Source: Pseudopithomyces maydicus (Eukaryota; Ascomycota; Dothideomycetes; Pleosporales; Didymosphaeriaceae). Taken from it: a DNA stretch of 64,000 nt. The position numbers and the translations under genes are program-made. Where the stretch lies: NCBI GenBank assembly GCA_026873275.1, contig JANTUC010000009.1:124001-188000 (forward strand). Reading direction: 5' to 3'. This document shows positions 47,397-58,510 of the stretch, piece after piece; position 1 is the first letter of the stretch, and each line of letters starts with the position of its first letter. The notes below the pieces were generated by a model that was given only the letters and a program-made list of their open reading frames with translations, searched no databases and was not told the origin of the DNA.

Positions 47397-48769
47397 ATGT
47401 GTGACGAGAAGATAGAAACTGTGATAATAATCGGTGCCGGTATCAGTGGGCTGCTTCTTGCGCGGTATCTGATAGAGCACAATGTCCCATATCGCATCTA
47501 CGAACGCCGGACCAATCTAGAAACCTTGAACGAAGGTTGGGGATTGACTCTACATTGGTCTTTGCCTACGCTTCGCGATTTGCTTGGGGAATATTTCTCG
47601 AGGCGATTGCCAGAAGCGTATGTGGATAAAGCTGCGGTGGAGCGTGGTGAAGCCTCTGCGTTCCCGTTCTTTGACTTGAGCACAGGGGAGCTCAAGTTTA
47701 AGACCCCACTGGCACCAGAAAGTCAAAGGATACGCGTTAGTCGACAGAAGTTTAGGAGACTGTTAGCAAGTGACATCAAGATCGAGGTAACATCTCAGAT
47801 GCCTCTCTTGACCTTCCAAGCTTACATGGTTTCTTAGTGGGGCAAGAGTTACGTTTCACACTCTTCAGACTCAGACACTGTCACTGTCCGCTTCGATGAT
47901 GGGTCTCAATGCATCGGTAGAATTCTAGTAGGCTGCGACGGCGCGAACTCGCGAGTTCGTCGTGCTCTACATCCTAATCCTGATGTTCATACCAACTACA
48001 CTATTCCGGTTCATGTAATGGGATTGAAAACACATCTCACGCCCTTACAGATCAAACCGCTACGAGATTTGGATTCTTTCTTCCTACAAGCGACATCTTC
48101 TGAGCACGACATATTCATGTATCTCAGCGGTACTTGTAACCCTCTATACCTCATGCATGCCCGAAGCTGAACATAGTTGCAGTACTCGATGCACCCGATG
48201 ATAAAAACGGTGGGCTTTACACCGTACAAATTGTCGTGTCCTGGCCGCATAGTAATCGTTTCTCCTTTCATCAAACTGCCCTCGGAATGCCGTCCTCCAA
48301 TTCCGAAAGGCTCGAGCTCCTCATATGTTTCAGTAGTATTTGCGCCGATCCTTTACGCACCCTCATCGAAGGCTTACCCGATGACATCGAACTTAAGCCC
48401 ATAGAGCTATCAGACTGGTTGCCATTGAAGAATGCTCATGGACACGAAAACGAACGTGTGGTACTTCTTGGCGATGCCTTTCACCCGATGGCTATGTATC
48501 GAGGCGATGGGGCTAATCACGCTATAAGAGACGTTCACGATCTGGTTCAAGAGCTAAACATTAGCCGAGACACCAATTATTCTGAGGCCGAGTCGTCTAT
48601 TCGGGACATGATCGATCGTTATGAAGATAAGGTCATTGAAAGGACGCGTCCGGCGGTTTTAGCCTCCAGGAGGGCAGCGTTGGATGCACATAAGTATGGA
48701 AAGCTCAATGCAACGAGTCCATTGCTTAGCCGGAGGGTGATGATGCTAGATTATGATGAGGAAGCGTAG
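47397..48769 (+). CDS. FAD-dependent monooxygenase 2
   Basis: Second group A flavoprotein monooxygenase, 422 residues. Exons are 47397-47786, 47838-48129 and 48183-48769, introns 51 and 53 bp. The N-terminal FAD fold is VIIIGAGISGLLLARYL. The middle motif is ILVGCDGANSRVRRAL. The GD motif is LLGDAFHPMAMYRGDGANHAI, where the usual Pro-rich loop is altered but the function is kept. Sequence is only distantly similar to monooxygenase 1, so the two probably act on different positions or substrates. The frame is intact. It is divergent from 7TM protein 2 and convergent with the BTB gene. Confidence 0.92.
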
Positions 48770-49054
48770 TGACCTAGGTGTCATGGAGTGATATCGGATT
48801 CAGTCTCGAGTCTAAAGCAAGAATGTAAAGTCACACAAAATGAAGCCATAGTGAATGACAGAAAATGTTCACGCTGACTGTTTCTGTCCTACATTTAGCT
48901 GTAGTCCAAACTCTCGCTCAAATCTCCATGGTTGTACAATGAACTCCTTTGTCCTTCTTCAATCTTTCATTCGCACAATGAAAGCCCAAACGACGATAAC
49001 AGCGTGCTAAGGTGCGTCCCATCATCCCAGAAGCTTCCCGACACACATTCCTTC

Positions 49055-50275
49055 TCACAAAGTCCTCAAGAACTCTCCCTCCTCCGACATGTACTCGTCA
49101 TCATCGCGCGCGTATGTGCTAAAAGTCGAACTCCCACGATTCGCAAGCGCCGGCAAAGGCCAGAAACTGCTCACCCGCCGCTGATCCGGGCTCCTCATAT
49201 GCTTCCCATCAAGCTCGATATCCCCACCACCAGACTCGTTTCCTTTCGGGGAACCCTCAGTAGACGCAAACCACACCTTCCCGACCTTCTTCTTTCCGAA
49301 CGCCTCCTTCACGGCGTTCGTACACCCCGCGAGATACTCCTCAATCGGACGCAAGAGCTTCGTGCGATCTGTGTTCTTCACCTGTTGGCTATCCACAATG
49401 CGCTTGAAGAAGCTCCTGTGCTTGGTCGCCAGAATTGCCCAGTGCGCATACACGGTTGGAGAGAGATGAGGGAGGTAGCCAGTTGATGGGTCGCTCTCCT
49501 TCCTGATTGTGTCCTCGTCGCGCGATACGAGCGTGGCGCATACGGCGATGGCATCGTTCTGCGTGCAGTGGGCAACCACGGCATCTAGGATCATCTCGCA
49601 TACAGCGTCGCCGTCCGACAGGTTGATGCTCACAAACTCCACGTCTTGAGTACGGATCGGGGTGTACGCGAGGGAGGTGTTGCACGCGTGCGCGAGAGGC
49701 TCGATCCACGCGTAGAGCTCGCACAGGGCAGCAGCTTGGTAGTCTTGTGCTTCGAGCTTCTTTCCGAGGAACCAGGCTTGGAGATTGGTGCCCACTGGGT
49801 GGTAGTTTGGGGCGTGCTTGTTCACGCTGTAGATGCTACTGTGGACGAAGTCTACGAAGTCTTGGAAGTCCGAGAGAGAGTCATGGTATATACTGATCGA
49901 CGTAGTCGATGGGTCTTGAGTCGCAGTGCGAAAGCGACCGGAGTGGCGGGCTAGAAGGGACTTCTGCATGTACCATGTGCGCTGGGTGCCAGGAGATGCA
50001 AAGACAGTGATCTGAATGCTAGAGCTATGGGAATCATGAGCACTGTCTTCGCGATCGAGGGATCGTCTTTTGGGGTCTTGCTGGCTAGGTTCGTGCCAGG
50101 GTGCGCAGCGCTTGCGGGGCGTATGAGGGTCAACTTGCCTGTGACTAAGTTCCTGAAACGTGGCAGACGATGCACCGAGCTGTTTTGGGTCGGCGACGAA
50201 CATGTTAGAGACTATCAACAAGGGTAGTGTCACAGGTCCAGCGTTTGCTTCAATATCTAGCGTACTGTTGCTCAT
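49055..50275 (-). CDS. BTB/POZ-like domain protein
   Basis: Single-exon gene of 406 residues starting at ATG 50275. After a basic, disordered N-terminus, residues 90-165 (ITVFASPG, then WYMQKSLLARHSGRF and a DFVDFVHSSIY segment) resemble the fungal BTB/POZ fold, which mediates protein-protein contacts and often cullin-3 recruitment. The rest is helical and the C-terminus is Ser/Asp/Glu-rich (DDDEYMSEEGEF). It sits between the monooxygenase and the MFS gene, but nothing in the sequence ties it to biosynthesis; it may be a bystander. BTB assignment is by pattern and moderately sure. Confidence 0.75.
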   Translation of the reverse strand: MSNSTLDIEANAGPVTLPLLIVSNMFVADPKQLGASSATFQELSHRQVDPHTPRKRCAPWHEPSQQDPKRRSLDREDSAHDSHSSSIQITVFASPGTQRTWYMQKSLLARHSGRFRTATQDPSTTSISIYHDSLSDFQDFVDFVHSSIYSVNKHAPNYHPVGTNLQAWFLGKKLEAQDYQAAALCELYAWIEPLAHACNTSLAYTPIRTQDVEFVSINLSDGDAVCEMILDAVVAHCTQNDAIAVCATLVSRDEDTIRKESDPSTGYLPHLSPTVYAHWAILATKHRSFFKRIVDSQQVKNTDRTKLLRPIEEYLAGCTNAVKEAFGKKKVGKVWFASTEGSPKGNESGGGDIELDGKHMRSPDQRRVSSFWPLPALANRGSSTFSTYARDDDEYMSEEGEFLRTL

Positions 50276-50857
50276 CAAACGTAGTCTAGGAAGCGTGTGC
50301 CGACGACCAGGGAATCAGGGTGTTCGCCGAACTCGAGGTTGTGTTTGAACGGTAAGTGTGCGAGTGAAGTGTACGTTGCGCCAAAGCTTTTTTACTTATG
50401 TATGTTTACTTGCGCGTGTTGTGAGGTTGCCAAGGCACCAACAACCCAACTCAACCTCAGTGAATGGTAAGTGTTCACGGGACACGTTGGCAAACCCACC
50501 ATACAAACAGACTCAAACAATGTATTATCTTTTGACACATGACTGCCACTTCATGATATCATGGTACCCCCAGTTGCTCGTGGTACCTGCATCCTGAAGC
50601 CTGTCTATACCCAAAGATCCGTATCTTTCTCCAACCTGTCAAGGATATAGCGTTATTAATCATTTCTAAACTCTTCCTTCTCCTCGAAATTGGTTTTTCC
50701 ATAGCCGTATAACATCGTGTGTCGATAACGCGATCATGAAGGGGGTAGAATTGAGTGACGAGGCAACTGCATTCACGCTTGCGGATTAAACTTGTGCGAA
50801 CGAACGTAATCAATCGTGAATAAAAACACTCCGGAAGACAAACGCCTTCAGCACGAA
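50276..50857. other. Intergenic
   Basis: A 0.58-kb spacer between the BTB gene start and the MFS stop. Nothing recognised. Confidence 0.6.
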
Positions 50858-52922
50858 TTAGCTTTGAGAAGCCTCCTGTCCACCCCTTCGCTTCACCAGA
50901 TACAGTACACCAGGGAAGGTACTCAATGCCAATGCAATCGCTCCAAGAAGGTAGAACGTATACGGGATATCCAGATATTCCAGCAGCTTGTTTGAAAAAA
51001 GAGGTACCAGCCCACCTAGCAATGCCTGCAGAAAAATGCTCGCGTGCACAACCGAAGTGCAGCTGGTACGGTCCTCGTGGAATACTCCAGCGATATAGAA
51101 TTCATTGGAAATCTGCAAAAGTAAGTATTTGTTAGTTTTGGATATATGAAGTTTGAGCTTTCATATCGCCTAGATCACGCTCACGACGAATTTCATAGAT
51201 CGTCCCAAGATGCGTGACATGGCAGTATGAGCTGTAGGGGGTGCCATATACCAGTATGGCATGACCCTTCGGAGCCTTTAATCACGATCTTGAATAGCTC
51301 GAAAATTCGTAGCATATTCGAGGCGAGGTGATTTTGTCAACCGACTGTGCATAGGAGTAGAACATAAAACTTACCACGGAGCCTAAAATCCCCATACCAA
51401 CCAGCACCAAACTAGAAAGTGGTCCGATCCAATGAGTCTTCTTATAAATTGACCATCCATATAGAATAAAACCAACACCTGCCAAAGGCCAATAGAGCAG
51501 TAGAGGAATGAGTCTGTTTTCACGCCCCTTTACTTCATCCTTTCCGAATAATCTTTCATAGAATCTGACCCCTAGAGCTGCAAAGATGATGGCCAGTATA
51601 ATACCGAATGCAACTCCAAGGAAGATCAGTCCCCAAGACGTTCTCGGCCAAACGTAAACGGGCATTGATGTTGCGCATAAGGTGATGTAGACAACATACA
51701 GGAATGCGAAGCCGACAGCGGTCAACGAGGAGGGGAGAAACAGTGCCGGAGAAAGTATCAGGCGGAGTGGCAGACGAAGTGAGTTTTCGAAACGTCTCGA
51801 AATTCCAACGGAGGTATCGTCGTCGAATGGTGTATGGAGATGGGGGTTGTGCGTCTCTTTTAGGATTTTCTGTGCTTTTCTCCAAAGCAGGACGGGGACA
51901 GATGATTCTTGCAGAGCAGCACACAAAACTGATGTCGTGAGTACATAGCTAGCGTCTTTCGTAGGTGCCAAACGTACCAGTGCATAATGATCCTATGATA
52001 GCAAATATCCAAAATATCCACCTCCAGTCCAAGTTGATAAATATAAATCCTCCAGCGAGTGGACCGAACGCCGGGCTGGCGTACAGCAAGAGTCTCACAG
52101 CCATCACAGCCATACTTCGTCCGGCTCGTTCAACAAACATGTACCGAACGCTAGATGGTGCGAGAGTTTGCGTGATCCCACCTCCGCAGCCAGCAAAGAA
52201 TCTCATGCCGGCTAGCATTGACAAGTTCTTAGATGTAGCACATCCACAAGTCCCAGCGATGAAGAGCGCATTGCAGATCTGATACACAGGCGCATGACCT
52301 ATGATTTCTGACAACGGCGCAAATATGAGAGGACCGGTCATCGAACCAAGGACGTAGGCGGATACAGCAAAGGCTGAGAGATATGGGTCTTTGGATCCGA
52401 ATTCGTCTAAAATCTTGGGCATGGCAGGGAGAAATGCGGTAGCTGCGAAAGAGCTAGAAGGCGTTAGTATCGATCAAAAGAAATCACGAGTAGCAACCAT
52501 CTGTTCATTTTGCTCCAGTACTGACGATCCACAAACACATCTGCGCACCCTCTAACTATCAACCAAGATAGAAAGAGTACTCACTGCGTGCCACACATCA
52601 ACAACACAACACCAGTGCTGATCGCCTTTTCCCAGCCCCTCCAATTTCGCGGATCTTGCGGGTCATCGTCTCCATCCCATATCACAAGGTCCACAAATCG
52701 TTGCGAGCGTCGCACATCCTCAAAGGTAACAAGAGTCGCCGCAATAGGTTTGTCCGTGGATGGGGATCCGACATCGAGTCGAAAAGTCGTATCGCAAGCC
52801 TTCGCAAATCTGGATCGCTCGCTGGAATTGGGAGATTCGTGAGTGATTACCCAGTGTTCGCGAGGTACCGTCGGAGAGTCGATGCGCGCGGACGCAGGTG
52901 GTACTGGCTGATATGAAGACAT
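50858..52922 (-). CDS. MFS drug/metabolite exporter, DHA1-like
   Basis: Major facilitator superfamily proton antiporter, 540 residues, probable plasma-membrane exporter of the cluster product. Exons are 52585-52922, 51978-52453, 51375-51928 and 50858-51112. The start MSSYQPVPP at 52922 is the first ATG of the frame. A cytoplasmic N-terminus with WDGDDDPQDPRNW precedes 12 helices. DHA1 features include the motif after helix 2 (PLSEIIGHAPVYQICN), helix 4-5 SSVRYMFVERAGRSM, and FGPLAGGF then LDWRWIFWIF. The central loop (QESSVPVLLWRKAQKI) is typical. The last intron is 262 bp, far longer than the others; donor GTAAGT and acceptor GCAG agree in phase, but a missed small exon cannot be excluded. 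Confidence 0.88.
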
Positions 52923-54100
52923 TGAAGAACAGTAGCCAGCAGAGGAATGGACGTTTTTTGTGGTCGCAATGCGCACTCCGGAGTGAAGTATAAATTGTTG
53001 AAGCGGCACGGCACGGACGTCGGTGAGATCGTGTTTTGGGAGAAACAACCGTTTCCAAGGCGATTTGATGTATTCAAAGGTCTAGAATGAATGCGATAGA
53101 GTTGTATTGGTTTTCATAGGTGGTCAAGTAGCATCTCCGTCGAAGTAGTGTGTCGAAGAGCCACAGTAGGCGTGTTGGTAGGAGTCTTCAACACGAATGC
53201 CGTTGCCGCTTCGGAGCTCATTTGACCTTCATAGGTTTCGGTCAGCCTCACATACTCATGACGTAGCTTCACTGAGATTGGAGGATGGAGGCATTCATTA
53301 ACTGAATACTGTGAACAAAGACGGGACATAGCGCATAGATAGTCAACCCCATGCCAACAAAGAGGAGACGTAAGTCGACAAAGAGTCATGCGTAACGTGC
53401 ATGTGGCCAAAGACGGCAGGCAAAAAGGAAGGTGAATCGACTAAGGCAGGAAGATCGATCGTGGTGCATTTAGCTGGGGTGTGCATTAGAGGCAGTAAAG
53501 TCCTTTCACTGTTGCCATCGCTAATAGACAACTATCTTATCGACAGTAAAAAAAATCAAAAACAGAGATAGCTGTGGGCCAGCTGTAACATCGTGCATTA
53601 GTAGCGCGGAATCAACGTTAAGATGCACGTTCTCTAGCGACGAATGACATGATGCCGGTGCACGACTGCCCACTGGCGCATGCAGGTACAACCAAATCTT
53701 AAAATACTAAGAGAAGCTCTTCAATTCCTTCCATTTTTCCCTCCTGCTATATTGTTGCAACGTGCAGTTCGATCTTGACGATGGCGACCTCGCACACCGG
53801 AAAAGCGAATCGGAAGTGGAGGTCCGACATTGTTTACATCGGCCCCAATGCCCGGTAGTGTCCAGGTGTACACTTGCCCACCAGAATATTCCATATCCCA
53901 TGGATATGTAACCTCTTACACCATCTGATTCAATACCTGACCAAATATAACCAGAACAAAAATACCTAACCGCGAAGCTAAAGAGCGAAGGATCCATTCG
54001 CTGGCCTTTGCACCGGCCCTCTCACAGTCTCCGTCCCAATAGAGAGAGACGCGCAAACTCTCTACTTCTACAAAACCTCTGGAACGGTCTCGATCTTCAA
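52923..54100. other. Intergenic, no gene recognised
   Basis: A 1.2-kb divergent spacer between the MFS and decarboxylase-like genes. An in-phase open stretch reaches from 54101 back to 54008 without an ATG, so a missed upstream exon of the decarboxylase-like gene could lie at its right end. Otherwise nothing seen. Confidence 0.5.
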
Positions 54101-54766
54101 ATGGTTGCCTCGATCCCTAACGATGTGTTTCAGTTCTCCACTTGGGCGGCTGTGCAGAAGGGTTTCAACACGGGACAACCTCGCGCTGCAGATTTGACAA
54201 GTCACGGCACCGACGGTATCGGCGTCTTCGAAGATGGGAGACTCATGGCCTTGGTTGATGCTGACGCATACGCTATTTCAGGAAATGGCAATCTGTCTCT
54301 GGCAAGGTTGCAAGAGCGTCTGTGCTTCGCAATGGTCACTATATTTCAACCGATGCGCATCATAAAGCCCCGAGAGTCCGGTCTAAGTATGAAAGGATTA
54401 GAAGAAAAGTTATCTTCTGTGGAGAAATTGCCCGGTGTGGGTGGCCAGAACTCGGTGCTGCCTTTGAAGATCAAGGGAACGTTTGTGGGATTAAAGCTGG
54501 AAGGTCCTAACATTCCGTCAAACTACCAAGACGGTATCAAGGGGACAATGTTCGGGTTCAAGATTCCTGCGTGGATGGAAGGAATCAGTGGACCAGAACT
54601 ACATTTCCACTTCGTAAGTGAAGGAAGTGGACGCGATGGGGGGTTAGGAGGACGAGTTGTTTCGTTCGAAGCGGTGAAAGATGGAGCAGTGTTCGTGGGT
54701 AAATGTGGGAGGTTCCATCTAGGGTTTCCGCAGGGCGAGGATTGGGAAGCTTTTCAGCTGGCATAG
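54101..54766 (+). CDS. Alpha-acetolactate decarboxylase-like protein
   Basis: A 221-residue protein matching the acetolactate decarboxylase (BudA/ALDC) fold, whose bacterial members decarboxylate acetolactate to acetoin using zinc. Recognisable blocks are VFQFSTWAAVQKGF, LTSHGTDGIGVFEDGRLMALV, FAMVTIFQP, GTFVGLKLEG, the loop GTMFGFKIPAWMEGISG, and the metal site LHFHFVSEG. The first two zinc His (HFH) are kept, but the third His of the usual GGHV is Arg (GGRV), and the loop before it is about four residues longer. The start at 54101 gives a normal N-terminus; the open frame continues upstream with no ATG. It is co-directional with the P450. Its place in a polyketide cluster suggests a repurposed decarboxylase, or an inactive one; neither is shown. 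Confidence 0.8.
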   Translation: MVASIPNDVFQFSTWAAVQKGFNTGQPRAADLTSHGTDGIGVFEDGRLMALVDADAYAISGNGNLSLARLQERLCFAMVTIFQPMRIIKPRESGLSMKGLEEKLSSVEKLPGVGGQNSVLPLKIKGTFVGLKLEGPNIPSNYQDGIKGTMFGFKIPAWMEGISGPELHFHFVSEGSGRDGGLGGRVVSFEAVKDGAVFVGKCGRFHLGFPQGEDWEAFQLA

Positions 54767-55479
54767 AATGGTTTGGCAATAACTGCCGATAGAGACAACA
54801 CGTTTGAAGGGTCGCTTCAAGTTCGCTACCATGAATAGTTATTGACGAAGATCAATTGCCTCAACAGTAATTATCTATTGTATGGTCATATTCGTTGGCG
54901 AGATATCCAGCTTCTCTACTTTGGATTTGAATCAGCTGATTAGAGATTTTACTGAATTATACGGATCGATCCGATTCCACGTGATTTGGATTCTCTCATT
55001 GCCTTGCTTTTTCTGTCAACAAATCAACAGAATTGTAACTGGCTTATGTCATCATGCATTTGTAACGGGAAACCCACTCAAACACCGCGTAGATAACGGT
55101 GGGAGCTTCGTGGCATCAGTTTACCCTCGTTATAGTTCACGAAAAGGTCAGTACCTCTCATTTTTACCCGTTTGTACTAATGTCATGATTACACTGTATA
55201 AATTCTCTGTAAATCGCGGTTTACTCTAATCGCTTTTCGCTGTGGGGATCGATGTTGCGAATTTCAGTCTGTGGGGGCGATATGCCTCCAACACGACTGG
55301 ACGTCATTTAACCGATATCCTTGCTAGCAATACATACATACTAACTGAGGCAGTTATAGTACGATAGTCTAGCTTTCTACAGGCTAGATCTCCATATTTG
55401 GGTCTAGGGACGTATTGGCAGTTCCCCGCCTGAAAGATATCGAGTTGACACGATACCCTCGACTTATGTTCAAACGAGA
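54767..55479. other. Intergenic
   Basis: A 0.7-kb spacer between the decarboxylase-like gene and the P450, AT-rich in the first half. A 115-codon frame (54882-55229) has no recognised content. Likely P450 promoter. Confidence 0.55.
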
Positions 55480-57193
55480 ATGTTGATTACGGGCCCCATC
55501 ACCGTATCTGACGTTGTTGTTCCGGCTCTAATTCTCTTCGCTTTTTTCGTACTTACCCGCTCCATCGATCGTTTATATCTACATCCACTTGCAAAGGTTC
55601 CAGGCCCGAAACTTGCAGCCCTGACATCATGGCATGAGGGATGGTACGACTGTTTCCAGGGAGGAGGAGGCCAGCATGCTTTCAAGCTTCGCAAGATGCA
55701 TGACCAATATGGTAGGTGTATTTGGGCACTCTGTCCTACAATGGGCTACCCTTGGTGAGATTATTTTGATGAGGGATAGGTCCTATCGTTCGCATCAATC
55801 CTTGGGAAGTCCATATAGATGGTCAAGCAGATCCAGCCTTTTGGCATGTTCTTTATTCGCAGTCAAACAAACTGGATAAAGACGCTTGGTACTATAGTAT
55901 GGTTCTCTTACCCCTTGGATCAAGATTTGTATTTGACATGTGAAAATTGTAGGTGGCTTCGGCACGGGTCTATCCACAGTCGCCACTACTTCAAGCGATG
56001 TTCATCGAGCGCGCCGCGGAGCAGTTTCTAGCTATTTCTCAGCAGCAAGCGTCCGCAAATCCGAGCCCAAGGTTTTGAAGCATATCTCTAAGCTTATCTC
56101 CCGGCTTCAAGAATGTGGTAGCAACGACGAGGTCATTGATCTCGCAAATGCCTACAGATGCTTGACCCTAGACGTCGTCTCCTCTTTTACAGTGCCCGAG
56201 CCACGAAATATGCTTGAGCTAGATGATTTCGGGAAAGGGTTCAATGCGCTGATGCGGGAATTTTCTAAACTCATTACGCTTCACCGACATTTGAAAGTAA
56301 TAAACCCGCTTCTTGAAAGCATCCCAGACTGGCTGTTGACTGCAGTGGACTCTTCTGGCACCTCGAGGCAAATTTTGGATTTCCGTGGGAGCTTCCAAAA
56401 GGCAGCAAAGCAAGCATTTGATCGCAAAGGCCAGCCGCCACCGGGAGAAGAACCATCCATCCTTGATACTCTTTATAACTCGCCCGAGCTGGCACGAACG
56501 GACAGAGTCATGAGTTACTTTGTGGAGGAGTCTACCAACACCGTTGGTGCGGGCACAGAGACCACAGCAGCTACGTTGGGTTTACTCACGTTTCATGTTC
56601 TCTCTAATCGACATGTTTTCGATAGGCTATTGGCTGAACTATCAACACTTCCAGGAGACAGCACAGAACTTATGGGAATGCGCATGCTGGAAAAGTTGCC
56701 GTATCTGCAGGCCTGCATCAACGAAGCTCTGCGCGTTTCCAATCCCGTTACAGGACGTCTGCCGCGGCTCAACCCACGTGCACCAACTGCTTATACTACA
56801 CCCGATGGAGGCATAACGTATACATTCCCTCCCAACACTATCATGTCCATGTCTATGCCAGATCTCCATTTCAACGCCGCCATCTTCCCTTCCCCGCGTA
56901 CTTTCGATCCTAACCGCTGGATTGATTCTTCGCCTGAACAACTCAAAGAAATGAATCGCTATTTTGTTCCTTTCTCCAAAGGAAGTCGATCATGTGTAGG
57001 AATGGAGGTGGCGAAGATGGAATTGGTGTTAACGGCTGGGAATATCTTCAGGACATTGGGAAGGGATATGAAACTGTGGGAAACAACCGAGAGAGATGTG
57101 AGCTGGGCCTATGATTTCTTTGCGCCTTATATTCCAGTCGATTCGAAGGGGTTGAGGGTAAAGCTGGAGAGGCCGAATGACCTAGTCATGTGA
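55480..57193 (+). CDS. Cytochrome P450 monooxygenase
   Basis: Membrane-anchored fungal P450 of 529 residues. Exons are 55480-55711, 55780-55896 and 55953-57193, introns 68 and 56 bp. An N-terminal helix (VVVPALILFAFFVLTRSI) anchors it to the ER. Then come the proline-rich hinge (HPLAKVPGPKLAAL), the I-helix AGTETTAATLG, the K-helix EALR, FDPNRW in the meander, and the heme loop FSKGSRSCVGMEVAKMEL with the Cys ligand near residue 464. The frame is intact. It is the last cluster gene on the right; it could hydroxylate, couple or epoxidise the polyketide. Subfamily not determined. Confidence 0.95.
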
Positions 57194-57580
57194 TTGCGGA
57201 CGAGTAGGGGGTTTCCGTGCGCAGGGCAATGTTTATTATTGTTTGGGAAGAAGAACTGCATCTATGTAGCTACTATTTGGATATAATGTGTCGTTTTGTA
57301 TGCCTGCATCCACTTCTTTTCACACTTTACCTTGTTGGTTGACTGCGCCACACTTTAAGCTCATCTGACATGCCTATGAACAGTCATACAAATACCCTCT
57401 GTGCAATGCACAGCCTCTTGTAGTGTACATATCACCACTCAATATACGTCTACTGTTTTTGATTTACTCCTGTCCGCTATTTAATTATAGCATTTTCACG
57501 GAATTCTTACAGAAGTGAGACACCTACAACAATCCCATGCTTGATACCGACTGCCAAAAACCCACCCCGTCAAAGCAACT
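57194..57580. other. Intergenic, right border of the cluster
   Basis: A 0.39-kb spacer. No gene or repeat seen. It separates the last biosynthetic gene from a general F-box-like gene. Confidence 0.6.
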
Positions 57581-58510
57581 ATGACAGAGAGACCAAGTTC
57601 AAAATGCAGTTTTGTCCACTTCCCGCGAGAACTCCGTGATAAAATCTACAACTACGCCCTATACGAACCCTCTGGACTCTACTACTGGCGAACCGGGCCC
57701 TACAACGCTGAATTCACCGTCCAACCAGGCAGCAACGGCCCCGCCTTCAACCAACTCCAATACACAAGCCGTCAGCTCCGCCACGAAACCCTTCACCTAG
57801 AACGCACCCTCAACACATTAATCTTCCAGGAATCCGTCACCACCCAGGGCCAAGCCAACGAAGGCGAATCAGACGCTTGCAGGACAGTAGTCAAAGACCC
57901 CGCCGTACAACTCACCGGCTTCCTCGACACATGCGAACAAGACGCGCGCCTCCGTCTCCGAAACATCCGTTTGCACTATAACCATCGGCCCCCGCCACCT
58001 GACTGTAGCTGCCTCCCCAAGCTCATCGACGCGGATCACAACGGCGATCTCATCAACGTCGCGCGCTTCTGCGAAAGCTACCCCAACGTCACCGTGTGGT
58101 GGCACACACGCGCCCTCGAGTACCTCAGCTGGTGCACCAAGATCGGATCCGGGGTGCACCACAAGGTGCTCAAGGCCGGGACACTGTTCGCGGGGGTGCT
58201 GCGACGGGATTTCGAACTTGCTAGCGCGTTTGAAGAGCTGGAGCTTTCGGACTACAATGTTGAACGGTGGAAGTTTGCTATGAATAGGTGTTCATGTGGG
58301 GAAGATGTGTGCTGGTTTAATGGGTGGAGGCATTTGTACATGCCGGAGACGTCGTATTTGAACGGGGTGAATTTCAGGCTCTTGCCCGAGGTGGATGAGG
58401 ATTGGGAGGAGGTGATGAGGAGGGAGTCGAAGGAGTGGTGGGGTACGAAGGATGAGGTTTTGGACAGGAGGGTGGAGAGGATCCGGGAGTATATTACGAA
58501 GGGGATTTGA
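57581..58510 (+). CDS. F-box-like (2EXR-type) hypothetical protein
   Basis: Single-exon gene of 309 residues. The N-terminus FVHFPRELRDKIYNYAL (residues 11-27) is the F-box-like motif of a large fungal family often labelled 2EXR or F-box-like. The rest (YTSRQLRHETLHL, then Trp/Cys-containing helices) is typical of these proteins. Function is unknown; some F-box proteins act as ubiquitin-ligase adaptors. It is probably not part of the cluster. Confidence 0.75.
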   Translation: MTERPSSKCSFVHFPRELRDKIYNYALYEPSGLYYWRTGPYNAEFTVQPGSNGPAFNQLQYTSRQLRHETLHLERTLNTLIFQESVTTQGQANEGESDACRTVVKDPAVQLTGFLDTCEQDARLRLRNIRLHYNHRPPPPDCSCLPKLIDADHNGDLINVARFCESYPNVTVWWHTRALEYLSWCTKIGSGVHHKVLKAGTLFAGVLRRDFELASAFEELELSDYNVERWKFAMNRCSCGEDVCWFNGWRHLYMPETSYLNGVNFRLLPEVDEDWEEVMRRESKEWWGTKDEVLDRRVERIREYITKGI

